Source of the DNA: an uncultured Lachnospiraceae bacterium
Lineage (GTDB): Bacteria > Bacillota > Clostridia > Lachnospirales > Lachnospiraceae
Assembly: GCA_947176065.1 (NCBI GenBank)
Contig: CAMWPB010000036.1
Span: 1-48,746, forward strand
DNA: 48,746 bases
Reading direction: 5' to 3'
A model generated the notes under the pieces. The model was given only the letters and a program-made list of their open reading frames with translations. It ran no database searches and had not been told where the DNA came from. This document shows positions 1 to 7,610 of the stretch, one piece after another (the stretch's first letter is position 1; each line of letters begins with the position of its first letter). Both the position numbers and the translations under genes were made by a program.

Positions 1-1
1 G

Positions 2-1432
2 GTGCGGGAGGCGAGGGAACGGGTGAAGGTGGCGCTCAAAAATGTGGGAATCAAGCTGCCGCCCATGTGTATCAACGTCAACCTCTCCCCGGCGGATCTG
101 CCGAAAAACGGCACCATGTTTGATCTGCCCGTGGCGGTGGGTATTATGATTGCGCTTGGAAAATTGCAGCAGGAGGCAGTAGGCGGGACGCTTCTTCTGG
201 GGGAGCTGGGACTGTCGGGAGAATTAAAGCCTGTCCGGGGCGTACTGCCCATCACAAGGGAGGCAGTGTGTCAGGGGGTCCGAAGGTGCATCCTGCCCGC
301 ACAAAATGCATGGGAGGGCGCCCTTGTCGGGGAGATGGAGAGCATCGGTGTGAGGGATGTGAAGGAGGCGGTGGCGCTGCTTGCCGGGGAGGAGGTTTCC
401 GGGACGGCGAAGGCAGCTGCGGGGGCAGTGATTTCCGCAGCAGATTCCGTAGAGGAAACAGCAAGGGAGGAAGAACTTGATTTTGCCCAGCTAAACGGTC
501 AGCAGGGGCTGAAGCGGGCGGCGGAAGTGGCGGCGGCCGGATTCCATAACCTACTGATTATAGGCGCGCCCGGCTCAGGTAAAACCATGCTTGCCAGACG
601 GATTCCCACGATTCTGCCGCCGTTGACGCGAGAGGAGAGTCTGGAAGTTTCTACCATATACAGTATATGCGGCCTGCTGCAGTCTGCCAGTTCCCTGAGA
701 ACAACGAGACCTTTTTTGCATCCCCATCATACCATAACGGGGCGGGCGCTTGCGGGCGGTGGGCGGATTCCCATGCCGGGGATGATCAGTCTTGCCCATC
801 GCGGCGTACTCTTTTTAGACGAGCTTCCAGAGTTTAAGCGGGATACGCTGGATATTTTAAGGCAGCCGCTGGAGGACAAGCGGGTGCAGATAGCCAGAAG
901 CAGCGGCTCTTACGTCTATCCTGCGGATTTTATGCTGGTGGGGGCAATGAACCCATGTCCCTGCGGGTTTTATCCTGACAGGGAGAGATGCCGCTGTTCG
1001 CCTTTTGAGGTGAAGCGGTATTTAAACCGGGTGTCCGGGCCGATTCTGGACCGCATGGATATCTGCGTGGAGGCAATGCCGATGGCTTTTGCGGACATGA
1101 CTTCCGACAGGCGGGAGGAGAGCAGTGCGCAGGTCAGGGAGCGGGTGATGGCGGCAAGAAAAAGACAGGAGAACAGATTTGCCGGAACGGGGCTTCACTT
1201 TAATGCGGATATGGGAGCCGGGGAAGTGGTGCGCTACTGTGCTTTGGGGGAGACGGAGCTTCGCTATATGGAGCGGATGTTTTCCGCGTTACAGCTTTCC
1301 GCCAGAGCCTATCACAGGATTTTGAAGGTGGCCAGAACCATTGCGGATCTTGACGGCAGCGACGGGATAGGGGAAACGCATCTGGCGGAGGCCATCTGCT
1401 ACCGGCAGTCCGACCACAAATACTGGAATTGA
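2..1432 (+). CDS. comM: ComM/YifB family Mg-chelatase-like AAA+ ATPase (5' truncated by window edge)
   Basis: The reading frame is open to the left edge, so the true start lies outside; 476 residues are visible and roughly the first 30-40 are missing compared with the usual ~510. An N-terminal ChlI-like segment (about residues 15-120, with the NLSPADLPK signature) is followed by a Mg-chelatase AAA+ core with Walker A GAPGSGKT near residue 188, the Walker B-like LFLDELPEF, and the Cys-rich NPCPCGFYPD motif typical of the family, then a C-terminal Mg_chelatase_C domain. In Gram-negatives ComM is a helicase promoting branch migration during natural transformation; in Firmicutes the role is inferred. 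The stop codon lies 10 nt before dprA, another DNA-uptake gene, which supports a shared transcript. Confidence 0.93.
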   Translation: MREARERVKVALKNVGIKLPPMCINVNLSPADLPKNGTMFDLPVAVGIMIALGKLQQEAVGGTLLLGELGLSGELKPVRGVLPITREAVCQGVRRCILPAQNAWEGALVGEMESIGVRDVKEAVALLAGEEVSGTAKAAAGAVISAADSVEETAREEELDFAQLNGQQGLKRAAEVAAAGFHNLLIIGAPGSGKTMLARRIPTILPPLTREESLEVSTIYSICGLLQSASSLRTTRPFLHPHHTITGRALAGGGRIPMPGMISLAHRGVLFLDELPEFKRDTLDILRQPLEDKRVQIARSSGSYVYPADFMLVGAMNPCPCGFYPDRERCRCSPFEVKRYLNRVSGPILDRMDICVEAMPMAFADMTSDRREESSAQVRERVMAARKRQENRFAGTGLHFNADMGAGEVVRYCALGETELRYMERMFSALQLSARAYHRILKVARTIADLDGSDGIGETHLAEAICYRQSDHKYWN

Positions 1433-1442
1433 GGAGGTCGAG

Positions 1443-2624
1443 ATGGAAGCGGTAGAGAGAAGAGAAATAAAAGGAACGATGACAGTAACAGAGGAAGAAA
1501 AAGCGTACATACACTGGCTGTATCAGGCGGCGGGAATAGGAAGCAGGGGATTTCTGCGGTCTTTGGCGGCTCTGGGAACACCGCAGGAGCTTTACCGCCT
1601 GACGGTTTCGGGCGCGCTTTCGGAGAAGCTTTCGGAAAGGTTTCGGAAGAAAGCGGCGAAAATGGAGGAATTTAGCAGAGGATACGACGTGGCGGGCGCG
1701 TATGGACGCATGCGGGAGCGGGGCATCTGTCTGGTGACGGAGGAGGACTCCCGTTTCCCGGAGCGGCTGGCCCGGATTCCTGATAAGCCTTATGCCCTCT
1801 ACTGTGCCGGACAGCTCCCGCAGGAGGAGAAAAAGGCGGTGGCACTGATCGGCGCAAGGGACTGTACCGGGTACGGCAGTTATATGGCGGAACAGTTCGG
1901 GGCGGCTTTTGCAAAGGCCGGCGTACAGGTGATAAGCGGTATGGCGAGAGGGATCGACGGCATCGGACAGACCGCCGCGCTGGGAGCGGGCGGGTATTCG
2001 CTGGGCGTTCTGGGATGCGGCGTGGATATCTGCTATCCCCGGGATAACAGACCGTTGTATGAGGCCCTGCTGGACAGAGGAGGCGTCTGCTCCGAGTATC
2101 CGCCGGGAACCGAACCGAGAGCGCTTCTTTTTCCTCCAAGAAACCGTATTATCAGCGGCTTTTGCGACGCGGTGCTCGTGGTGGAGGCGAGGGAGAAGAG
2201 CGGCACCCTGATTACGGTGGATATGGCGCTTGAACAGGGCCGGGAGGTTTACGCGCTGCCGGGCCGGGCCACCGACCCCTTGAGCGGCGGCTGTAACCGC
2301 CTGATCCGGCAGGGAGCAGGGCTGATATCCTCGCCGGAGGAGTTTTTGGAGGAGCTGATCGGAGAAAGCGGCGCGCAAAAGGGGAGCGGACGGACGAAAG
2401 CGGTGCAGGGCAGTCTGGTCTTTCTGGAGGGTGTGCAGGGGGAGCTTTGGGAGGTTTTGGACTTCCATCCGCTGCCGACGCAGGAGCTGCAGAGAAGATA
2501 TGAGGATAAATATGGAAAGACGGTCTCTTTTCCGGCTCTGTATAAGGAGCTTCTGGAGCTGTGTGCAAACGGCTATGCAGGACAGGTGGGAGGCGGGTAT
2601 TTTATGCGGGTCATGAAAACGTAA
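1443..2624 (+). CDS. dprA: DNA-processing protein DprA (Smf)
   Basis: This 393-residue protein matches the DprA/Smf family, which loads RecA on incoming single-stranded DNA during transformation. The N-terminal SAM-like region spans about residues 10-80. The Rossmann-like core shows GARDCTGYG, SGMARGIDG, LGCGVDICYPRDN, the FPPRNRIISG motif and ALPGRATDPLSGG, all hallmark DprA motifs. The C-terminal ~65 residues look like the winged-helix extension. The chosen ATG has GAGGAGG about 6 nt upstream; a later ATG at 1479 lacks a comparable site. It follows comM closely. Confidence 0.95.
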   Translation: MEAVERREIKGTMTVTEEEKAYIHWLYQAAGIGSRGFLRSLAALGTPQELYRLTVSGALSEKLSERFRKKAAKMEEFSRGYDVAGAYGRMRERGICLVTEEDSRFPERLARIPDKPYALYCAGQLPQEEKKAVALIGARDCTGYGSYMAEQFGAAFAKAGVQVISGMARGIDGIGQTAALGAGGYSLGVLGCGVDICYPRDNRPLYEALLDRGGVCSEYPPGTEPRALLFPPRNRIISGFCDAVLVVEAREKSGTLITVDMALEQGREVYALPGRATDPLSGGCNRLIRQGAGLISSPEEFLEELIGESGAQKGSGRTKAVQGSLVFLEGVQGELWEVLDFHPLPTQELQRRYEDKYGKTVSFPALYKELLELCANGYAGQVGGGYFMRVMKT

Positions 2625-2666
2625 AAAAGTATAGTTAATAAACAGAAAAGAAAACAAGGAAACCCC

Positions 2667-2695
2667 TTGACCGGATTTCCTGCTTTACATATAAT
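2667..2695 (+). promoter_or_regulatory. Sigma-A-like promoter for the 55-aa ORF
   Basis: TTGACC (2667-2672), a 17-bp spacer, and a perfect TATAAT (2690-2695) form a near-consensus housekeeping promoter 43 nt before the small ORF at 2738. It lies just after dprA and suggests that the small gene and possibly topA have transcription independent of comM-dprA. Confidence 0.7.
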
Positions 2696-2737
2696 CATCT
2701 TAAAAGCGGGAAATTCGAAGGGAGGGAGTGAAACGGA

Positions 2738-2905
2738 ATGGAGGAAACCATGGGAATGACAGACAATCAATACAAGGATTTTGTGGAAGCGATGAAAGAA
2801 GATCTGGAGGAGCTGAACGAGTTCAAAGAAGCCGGGGAAGATGAAAGATATATAAAAAAGTATGGCCGGATTATGGAAAGACTTGAAAAATCGTTGAACC
2901 GGTAA
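2738..2905 (+). CDS. Small acidic/charged hypothetical protein (55 aa)
   Basis: A short open frame starts at ATG 2738 and ends at TAA 2903-2905. GGAGGG (2721-2726) precedes the start by 11 nt; an in-frame ATG at 2750 is an alternative. The product is highly charged (many E, K, D, R), predicted largely helical, with no Cys and no membrane segment; the C-terminal half (ERYIKKYGRIMERLEKSLNR) looks amphipathic. A consensus-like promoter lies directly upstream, which argues that it is a real gene. I do not recognise a named family. Its neighbours, dprA and topA, do not establish a function. Confidence 0.65.
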   Translation: MEETMGMTDNQYKDFVEAMKEDLEELNEFKEAGEDERYIKKYGRIMERLEKSLNR

Positions 2906-2955
2906 AAAATCGGGCGCCATGTCATTTTTTTTCAGTTTGGGATGTGAATTTACCC

Positions 2956-2984
2956 TTGCAAGCGTTTGCAATTTGGTGTATAGT
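2956..2984 (+). promoter_or_regulatory. topA promoter with overlapping cre/LacI-type operator
   Basis: TTGCAA (2956-2961), a 17-bp spacer and TATAGT (2979-2984) form a sigma-A-like promoter about 54 nt before the topA start. The -35 box is the left arm of a 16-bp palindrome at 2956-2971 (TTGCAA-GCGT-TTGCAA) with the central CG of LacI/GalR-family operators. It agrees with the B. subtilis CcpA cre consensus at all but one position. Binding by a LacI-family repressor or CcpA is an inference. Confidence 0.6.
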
Positions 2985-3037
2985 GTAGCACGTTAGACAG
3001 GGGATAACCTTAGAATGACAAGGACAGGGGAACGGCT

Positions 3038-5116
3038 ATGGCTAAATATCTGGTAATTGTGGAGTCACCGGCGAAGGTGAAGACCATCAAAAAATTTTTA
3101 GGCGCGAATTATGAGGTAGCGGCCAGTCAGGGGCATGTGCGGGATCTTCCCAGAAGCGTTCTCGGAATCGACGTGGAGAACGACTTTGAACCGAAGTATA
3201 TTACGATCCGGGGCAAAGGCGACATACTGGCGAATCTGCGCAAGGAAGTGAAAAAGGCGGAGAAGGTTTATCTGGCAACCGACCCGGACCGCGAGGGAGA
3301 GGCTATTTCGTGGCATCTGTATTTTGCCTTAAAACTGGAAAATAAGAAGGTATACCGTATTACGTTCAACGAGATCACCAAGACGGCGGTGAAAGAGTCC
3401 TTAAAGAACGCCAGGGAGATCAATATGGATCTGGTGGACGCCCAGCAGGCCAGAAGGTGTCTGGACCGTATGGTGGGTTATAAAATATCACCCGTTCTTT
3501 GGGCGAAGGTGAAGCGGGGACTGTCCGCTGGACGCGTGCAGTCAGTGGCGCTTCGCATTATCTGCGACAGGGAGGAGGAGATCAATGCCTTCATCCCGGA
3601 GGAATACTGGACGCTGGATGTAAAGCTGAAGGTGGAGGGGGAGAAAAATCCTCTGGTGGCAAAATATTATGGCACGAAGACAGAGAAGCGCGCCATCGCT
3701 TCCGCGGAGGAGATGGAGCAGCTTAAGAAGGAGTTGACTGATGCAGTCTATAAAGTGAGCTCCGTAAAGACCGGCGAGCGGATTAAGAAAGCGCCGCTGC
3801 CCTTTACGACCTCGACCCTGCAGCAGGAGGCCAGCAAGGTATTAAATTTTTCCACCCAGAAGACCATGCGTCTGGCGCAGCAGCTCTATGAAGGCGTGGA
3901 GATTAAGGGAAACGGCACCATGGGTATCATCACCTATCTGCGTACCGACTCCACCAGAATTTCGGAGGAGGCCGAGGCGGCAGCCAGAGCTTATATCACG
4001 GAAAAGTACGGCGAGGAGTATGCGGCAGCCGTAGAGCAGGAAAAAAAATCGGATAAAAAGATTCAGGACGCCCACGAGGCGATCCGTCCGACGGATATCA
4101 GCAGGCTCCCTCTGGAGATTAAGGAGTCCCTTTCCAGAGATCAGTTCCGGCTTTACCAGCTGATCTGGAAGCGGTTTGCGGCCAGCCGGATGGCGGCGGC
4201 ACAGTATGAGACTACCTCCGTGAAAATAGACGCCGGGGAACACCGATTCACCGTGGCGGCGTCGAAGGTGAAATTCGACGGCTTTATGAGCGTCTATACA
4301 CAGGAGGAGGACAAAGAGGAGGGCAATACCCTGATTCGGGGCATTTCCGAAGATACGGGGCTGACCATGCTTTCGCTGGAGGAGAAGCAGCATTTCACCC
4401 AGCCTGCCCCGCACTATACGGAGGCTTCCTTAGTGCGCGCCATGGAGGAGTTGGGGATCGGCAGGCCGAGCACCTATGCGCCCACCATAACGACGATACT
4501 GGCGAGACGTTATATCGTGAAGGAAAATAAGAACCTTTATGTGACGGAGCTGGGCGAGGTGGTCAACAATATGATGAAGGACGCCTTTCCTTCTATTGTG
4601 GACGTGAATTTTACCGCTACCATGGAGGCGCTTTTGGACGGCGTGGAGGAAGGCAGCGTCAAGTGGAAGACGGTGGTGAAGAATTTTTACCCCGATCTGC
4701 AGGAGGCTGTGGAGAAGGCGGAAAAGGAGCTGGAGGAAGTGGAGATTGCCGATGAACTGTCCGACGAGTTCTGTGAGCTGTGCGGCAGGCAGATGGTGAT
4801 TAAATATGGTCCTCACGGCAGATTTTTAGCCTGCCCCGGTTTCCCGGACTGCAGAAATACGAAGCCTTATTTTGAGAAGATCGGCGTGGCATGTCCCAAG
4901 TGCGGCAAGGATATCGTCCTGAAAAAGACCAAGAAGGGCCGGAAGTATTACGGCTGTATTGACAACCCGGACTGCGACTTTATGGTATGGCAGAGACCGG
5001 TGGATGAAAAATGTGACCGTTGCGGCTCCATTATGCTCCAGAAGGGCAGCAAGCTGGTCTGCGCCGATGAATCCTGCGGTTTTGTCAAGGATATGCCGAA
5101 GGAAAAGATACAGTAA
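3038..5116 (+). CDS. topA: DNA topoisomerase I
   Basis: A full-length 692-residue type IA topoisomerase that relaxes negative supercoils by transient single-strand cleavage. The TOPRIM domain starts at residue 2 (YLVIVESPAKVKTI) and includes the DPDREGEAISWH acidic motif. The catalytic tyrosine is Y300 in the GIITYLRTDSTR motif. The C-terminus carries three four-cysteine zinc-ribbon modules, beginning CELCGRQM, CPKCGKDI and CDRCGSIM, which bind DNA. ATG 3038 has a weak purine-rich site (AGGGGAA). topA immediately upstream of codY and the fla genes is a conserved Firmicutes arrangement, here without trmFO, xerC, hslV and hslU. Confidence 0.98.
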   Translation: MAKYLVIVESPAKVKTIKKFLGANYEVAASQGHVRDLPRSVLGIDVENDFEPKYITIRGKGDILANLRKEVKKAEKVYLATDPDREGEAISWHLYFALKLENKKVYRITFNEITKTAVKESLKNAREINMDLVDAQQARRCLDRMVGYKISPVLWAKVKRGLSAGRVQSVALRIICDREEEINAFIPEEYWTLDVKLKVEGEKNPLVAKYYGTKTEKRAIASAEEMEQLKKELTDAVYKVSSVKTGERIKKAPLPFTTSTLQQEASKVLNFSTQKTMRLAQQLYEGVEIKGNGTMGIITYLRTDSTRISEEAEAAARAYITEKYGEEYAAAVEQEKKSDKKIQDAHEAIRPTDISRLPLEIKESLSRDQFRLYQLIWKRFAASRMAAAQYETTSVKIDAGEHRFTVAASKVKFDGFMSVYTQEEDKEEGNTLIRGISEDTGLTMLSLEEKQHFTQPAPHYTEASLVRAMEELGIGRPSTYAPTITTILARRYIVKENKNLYVTELGEVVNNMMKDAFPSIVDVNFTATMEALLDGVEEGSVKWKTVVKNFYPDLQEAVEKAEKELEEVEIADELSDEFCELCGRQMVIKYGPHGRFLACPGFPDCRNTKPYFEKIGVACPKCGKDIVLKKTKKGRKYYGCIDNPDCDFMVWQRPVDEKCDRCGSIMLQKGSKLVCADESCGFVKDMPKEKIQ

Positions 5117-5174
5117 AAGAATTGGAATATTTAACGAAAGCAATATGATTTGCGGATAAATTGCGCACTATGCG

Positions 5175-5203
5175 TTGAAATTGTCTGAATAGTGTGATAA
5201 AAT
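5175..5203 (+). promoter_or_regulatory. codY promoter with CodY-box-like spacer
   Basis: TTGAAA (5175-5180), a 17-bp spacer and TAAAAT (5198-5203) form a sigma-A-like promoter 47 nt before the codY ATG. Positions 5179-5193 match the CodY consensus AATTTTCWGAAAATT at 12 of 15 positions and lie between the two hexamers, as expected for autorepression. Promoter call is good; CodY binding is inferred. Confidence 0.6.
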
Positions 5204-5249
5204 CAGTATATTACAGACGGACCGAATGCGGGGAGCGAGAGGTATATAC

Positions 5250-6035
5250 ATGAGCAGTGTGCAATTATTAGATAAGACCAGAAAGATCGGGAAACTTTTA
5301 CACAATAACAATTCAGGCAAGGTGGTGTTTAACGATATCTGCGACGTGCTGAAGGAAATTCTGGTCTCTAACGTGCTGGTTGTGAGCAGGAAGGGCAAGG
5401 TTTTAGGCATCGGGGATATGCCTTCGGTGGAATCCATTACGGAGCTGATCGTGGATCATGTGGGCGGCTTTATTGACCCTATGTTAAACGAGCGGCTTCT
5501 GGGGGTGCTTTCCACGAAGGAGAATGTCAATCTGGAGACGCTGGGGTTTGAAAGTCCCGGTATCCGGCGGTTTCAGGCGGTGATTGCTCCGATTGAGATA
5601 TCGGGAGAGCGGCTGGGGACCCTTTTCCTTTACAAATGCGACGACCAGTACGACATCGACGATATCATCCTTTGTGAGTACGGCACCACGGTGGTGGGAC
5701 TTGAGATGCTGCGGGCGGTCAGTGAGGAGAACGCGGAGGAAAACCGTAAGGTGGCGGTGGTGAAGTCGGCGATTTCCACCCTTTCCTTCTCCGAGATGGA
5801 AGCCATCACCCATATTTTCGATGAGCTTGGCGGTATGGAAGGCATTCTGGTGGCCAGTAAAATCGCGGATAAAGTGGGAATTACCCGATCAGTGATCGTC
5901 AATGCCCTACGCAAATTCGAGAGCGCGGGCGTGATCGAATCCAGATCATCGGGAATGAAGGGCACCTATATTAAGGTGCTTAACGACGTGGTGTTCGACG
6001 AGGTGGAAAAATTGAAAGAGCAGGGAAGGTTTTAG
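5250..6035 (+). CDS. codY: GTP- and branched-chain-amino-acid-sensing transcriptional regulator CodY
   Basis: A 261-residue protein with the CodY architecture: an N-terminal GAF-like ligand domain (about residues 1-155), a helical linker, and a C-terminal winged helix-turn-helix (about 200-261) containing the conserved ASKIADKVGITRSVIVNALR recognition motif. CodY bound to GTP and branched-chain amino acids represses nutrient-acquisition, motility and competence genes in Firmicutes. The ATG at 5250 (MSSVQLLDKTRK) was chosen because it has GAGAGG seven nt upstream and matches the family N-terminus; an in-frame ATG at 5226 would add eight unusual residues. The gene sits just upstream of the fla/che cluster, which CodY controls in B. 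subtilis. Confidence 0.97.
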   Translation: MSSVQLLDKTRKIGKLLHNNNSGKVVFNDICDVLKEILVSNVLVVSRKGKVLGIGDMPSVESITELIVDHVGGFIDPMLNERLLGVLSTKENVNLETLGFESPGIRRFQAVIAPIEISGERLGTLFLYKCDDQYDIDDIILCEYGTTVVGLEMLRAVSEENAEENRKVAVVKSAISTLSFSEMEAITHIFDELGGMEGILVASKIADKVGITRSVIVNALRKFESAGVIESRSSGMKGTYIKVLNDVVFDEVEKLKEQGRF

Positions 6036-6064
6036 ACAGTTAGGGCTTTAGAAATAACTGGCAG

Positions 6065-6111
6065 AAGGATCTGCGAAAAGCGCCGATTTTGCGCGCCGCG
6101 GGTTCTTTTTT
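6065..6111 (+). terminator. Rho-independent terminator after codY
   Basis: A hairpin with arms GGATCTGCG (6067-6075) and CGCGGGTTC (6097-6105) pairs over nine positions including three G-U pairs and can be extended by A-U pairs at the base. Six T residues (6106-6111) follow. It would separate codY from the flagellar genes, at least partly. Confidence 0.6.
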
Positions 6112-6156
6112 GTCGTTTTGCAAGGATACTAATTTGTGAAAATCGATCGAAAAACC

Positions 6157-6184
6157 TTGTATTTTTTTATAATTTATTTATAAT
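6157..6184 (+). promoter_or_regulatory. Candidate promoter of the fla/che cluster
   Basis: TTGTAT (6157-6162), a 16-bp A/T-rich spacer and TATAAT (6179-6184) precede flgB by 37 nt. The -35 is weak and the -10 perfect. A sequence matching the CodY consensus at 11 of 15 positions lies just upstream at 6130-6144. No sigma-28-type -35/-10 pair is visible here, so housekeeping sigma is the likely driver. Confidence 0.5.
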
Positions 6185-6221
6185 GGAATATGGATTCTAT
6201 TAACGTGGAAGGAGTGTGACT

Positions 6222-6620
6222 ATGAGCTCATTGATGGATACGAATGCTTTTGATTATGTGAATGTGCTGGATAAGGCGATGGACGCGTCTATGCTCAGAC
6301 ATGAGGCGATTTCCAATAACATTTCAAATGCGGACACACCGGGTTATAAGAGGCAGGATGTGGATTTCGAGACACAGCTTGCGAAAGCGCTGCGCCATTC
6401 CCGGTATAAGAGCATGGATGCGAAGGTGGCGGATTTGAAGATGAGCCGCCTGAATCCGGTTTCCTATAGGGATTATGCCGGTTTTTCTTACCGCATAGAC
6501 GGAAATAATGTCGACCCGGACACCGAGGGCGTATATCTGGCGAAGAACCAGGTGGTGTATCAGGGCCTTGAGCAGAGTGTAGCTCAGGAGTTTAAGAATT
6601 TACAGTCGGTTATGAAATAG
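6222..6620 (+). CDS. flgB: Flagellar basal-body rod protein FlgB
   Basis: FlgB is a proximal rod subunit exported by the flagellar type III apparatus. The 132-residue product contains the rod-family N-terminal motif ISNNISNADTPGYKRQDVDF, which forms part of the helical D0 region, and a C-terminal helix ending in EFKNLQSVMK. ATG 6222 was chosen because AAGGAG (6209-6214) is seven nt upstream; a GTG two codons earlier is too close to it. It is the first gene of the cluster and is followed by flgC and fliE, the standard order. Confidence 0.97.
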   Translation: MSSLMDTNAFDYVNVLDKAMDASMLRHEAISNNISNADTPGYKRQDVDFETQLAKALRHSRYKSMDAKVADLKMSRLNPVSYRDYAGFSYRIDGNNVDPDTEGVYLAKNQVVYQGLEQSVAQEFKNLQSVMK

Positions 6621-6708
6621 TAATATGGGAAGTACGGAGTTTTACCGGGAGAATGATTAGAAAGCAGCATTCTCAGCATATATATGTGTATAGAAGGAGG
6701 ATTCAGGG

Positions 6709-7155
6709 ATGGCTTTGTTTACGGCATTTGACATCAACGCTACGGGTATGACCGCAGAGCGCTTCCGTATGGATACGATCGCCCAGAATGTGGCGAACGC
6801 GAATACGACGAGGACAGAAGACGGTACGCCCTACCGCAGAAAGATCGTGGTGTTTGAGGAGAAAAATTCTCCGACGCACTTCCACCAGATCCTTATGAAG
6901 GAGCATGAACGCTTTGCAGGCAATGGGGTAAAGGTGACGGGTGTTTACGAGGATACAAAGACAGAGGGGAATATGGTTTACGATCCCTCTCATCCGGATG
7001 CGGATGAAAACGGTTATGTGATGTATCCGAATGTGAATATCATCACGGAGTTTACGAACCTGATCGACGCGTCCCGCGCTTATCAGGCGAACGGTACCGC
7101 TTTTACTGCCAGCAAGAACATGGCGACCATGGGACTTAATATTCTGAATGGCTGA
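6709..7155 (+). CDS. flgC: Flagellar basal-body rod protein FlgC
   Basis: A 148-residue rod subunit with the N-terminal D0 motif RMDTIAQNVANANTTRTEDG and the C-terminal FTNLIDASRAYQANGTAF motif followed by a terminal helix, both diagnostic for FlgC. The start has AAGGAGG about 11 nt upstream. It is thought to assemble with FlgB on top of FliE and the MS ring. The 88-nt gap from flgB shows no convincing promoter or terminator. Confidence 0.97.
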   Translation: MALFTAFDINATGMTAERFRMDTIAQNVANANTTRTEDGTPYRRKIVVFEEKNSPTHFHQILMKEHERFAGNGVKVTGVYEDTKTEGNMVYDPSHPDADENGYVMYPNVNIITEFTNLIDASRAYQANGTAFTASKNMATMGLNILNG

Positions 7156-7236
7156 TAACGCGGCATGGAATGTAAGATATCACACGTTATTTATGCGTTG
7201 TGAGAAATAAAACGGGGAATGTTGGAGGACACAGAA

Positions 7237-7563
7237 ATGGCTTTGGATATCACGGAATTATATAATGTCTCTTCAGGTGTGATCAGGGATGCCGCAAAGG
7301 CGGCGCCTACGACCCGCATTGAGGATTATCAGGAGAACGGCTTTGATACGATGCTACATACCGCGATTGACAATCTGAACACCACGAACATCTATTTGTC
7401 GGATGCGGAAAACGAGGAGATCAAGTGGGCGCTGGGTGAGACGGAGAACTCCCACGACCTTACCATCGCCCTGCAGAAGGCTTCTACGGCATTACAGTAC
7501 ACGGTGGCGATCAGAGACAAACTTCTGGAAGCTTATAAAGAACTGATCCAGATGCAGGTTTAG
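7237..7563 (+). CDS. fliE: Flagellar hook-basal body complex protein FliE
   Basis: FliE links the MS ring (FliF) to the rod and is the first exported substrate. The 108-residue product has the family C-terminal half, with the acidic helix followed by the VAIRDKLLEAYKELIQMQV motif. ATG 7237 was chosen because GGAGG lies eight nt upstream; an in-frame ATG at 7219 has no ribosome site. It is followed by fliF, with which it interacts. Confidence 0.95.
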   Translation: MALDITELYNVSSGVIRDAAKAAPTTRIEDYQENGFDTMLHTAIDNLNTTNIYLSDAENEEIKWALGETENSHDLTIALQKASTALQYTVAIRDKLLEAYKELIQMQV

Positions 7564-7610
7564 TTCCGTTTAGCGTGTAAAAGGGAAATGCCGAAGGAGA
7601 ACGAGTTGCT

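Noticed and set aside
1200..2657. 485-residue antisense open frame opposite comM/dprA
   Set aside because: It is the mirror of GC-rich dprA coding sequence, has no ribosome site or recognisable domain, and covers two well-supported genes.
2906..2940. A-run / T-run pair after the 55-aa ORF as terminator
   Set aside because: Only A-T pairing around a GGGCGCC loop; too weak to call without transcript data.
6054..6089. GCCGATTT before flgB as a SigD promoter
   Set aside because: One mismatch in the -10 and the nearest TAA-like -35 is 24 nt away; the sequence is better explained as the codY terminator loop.
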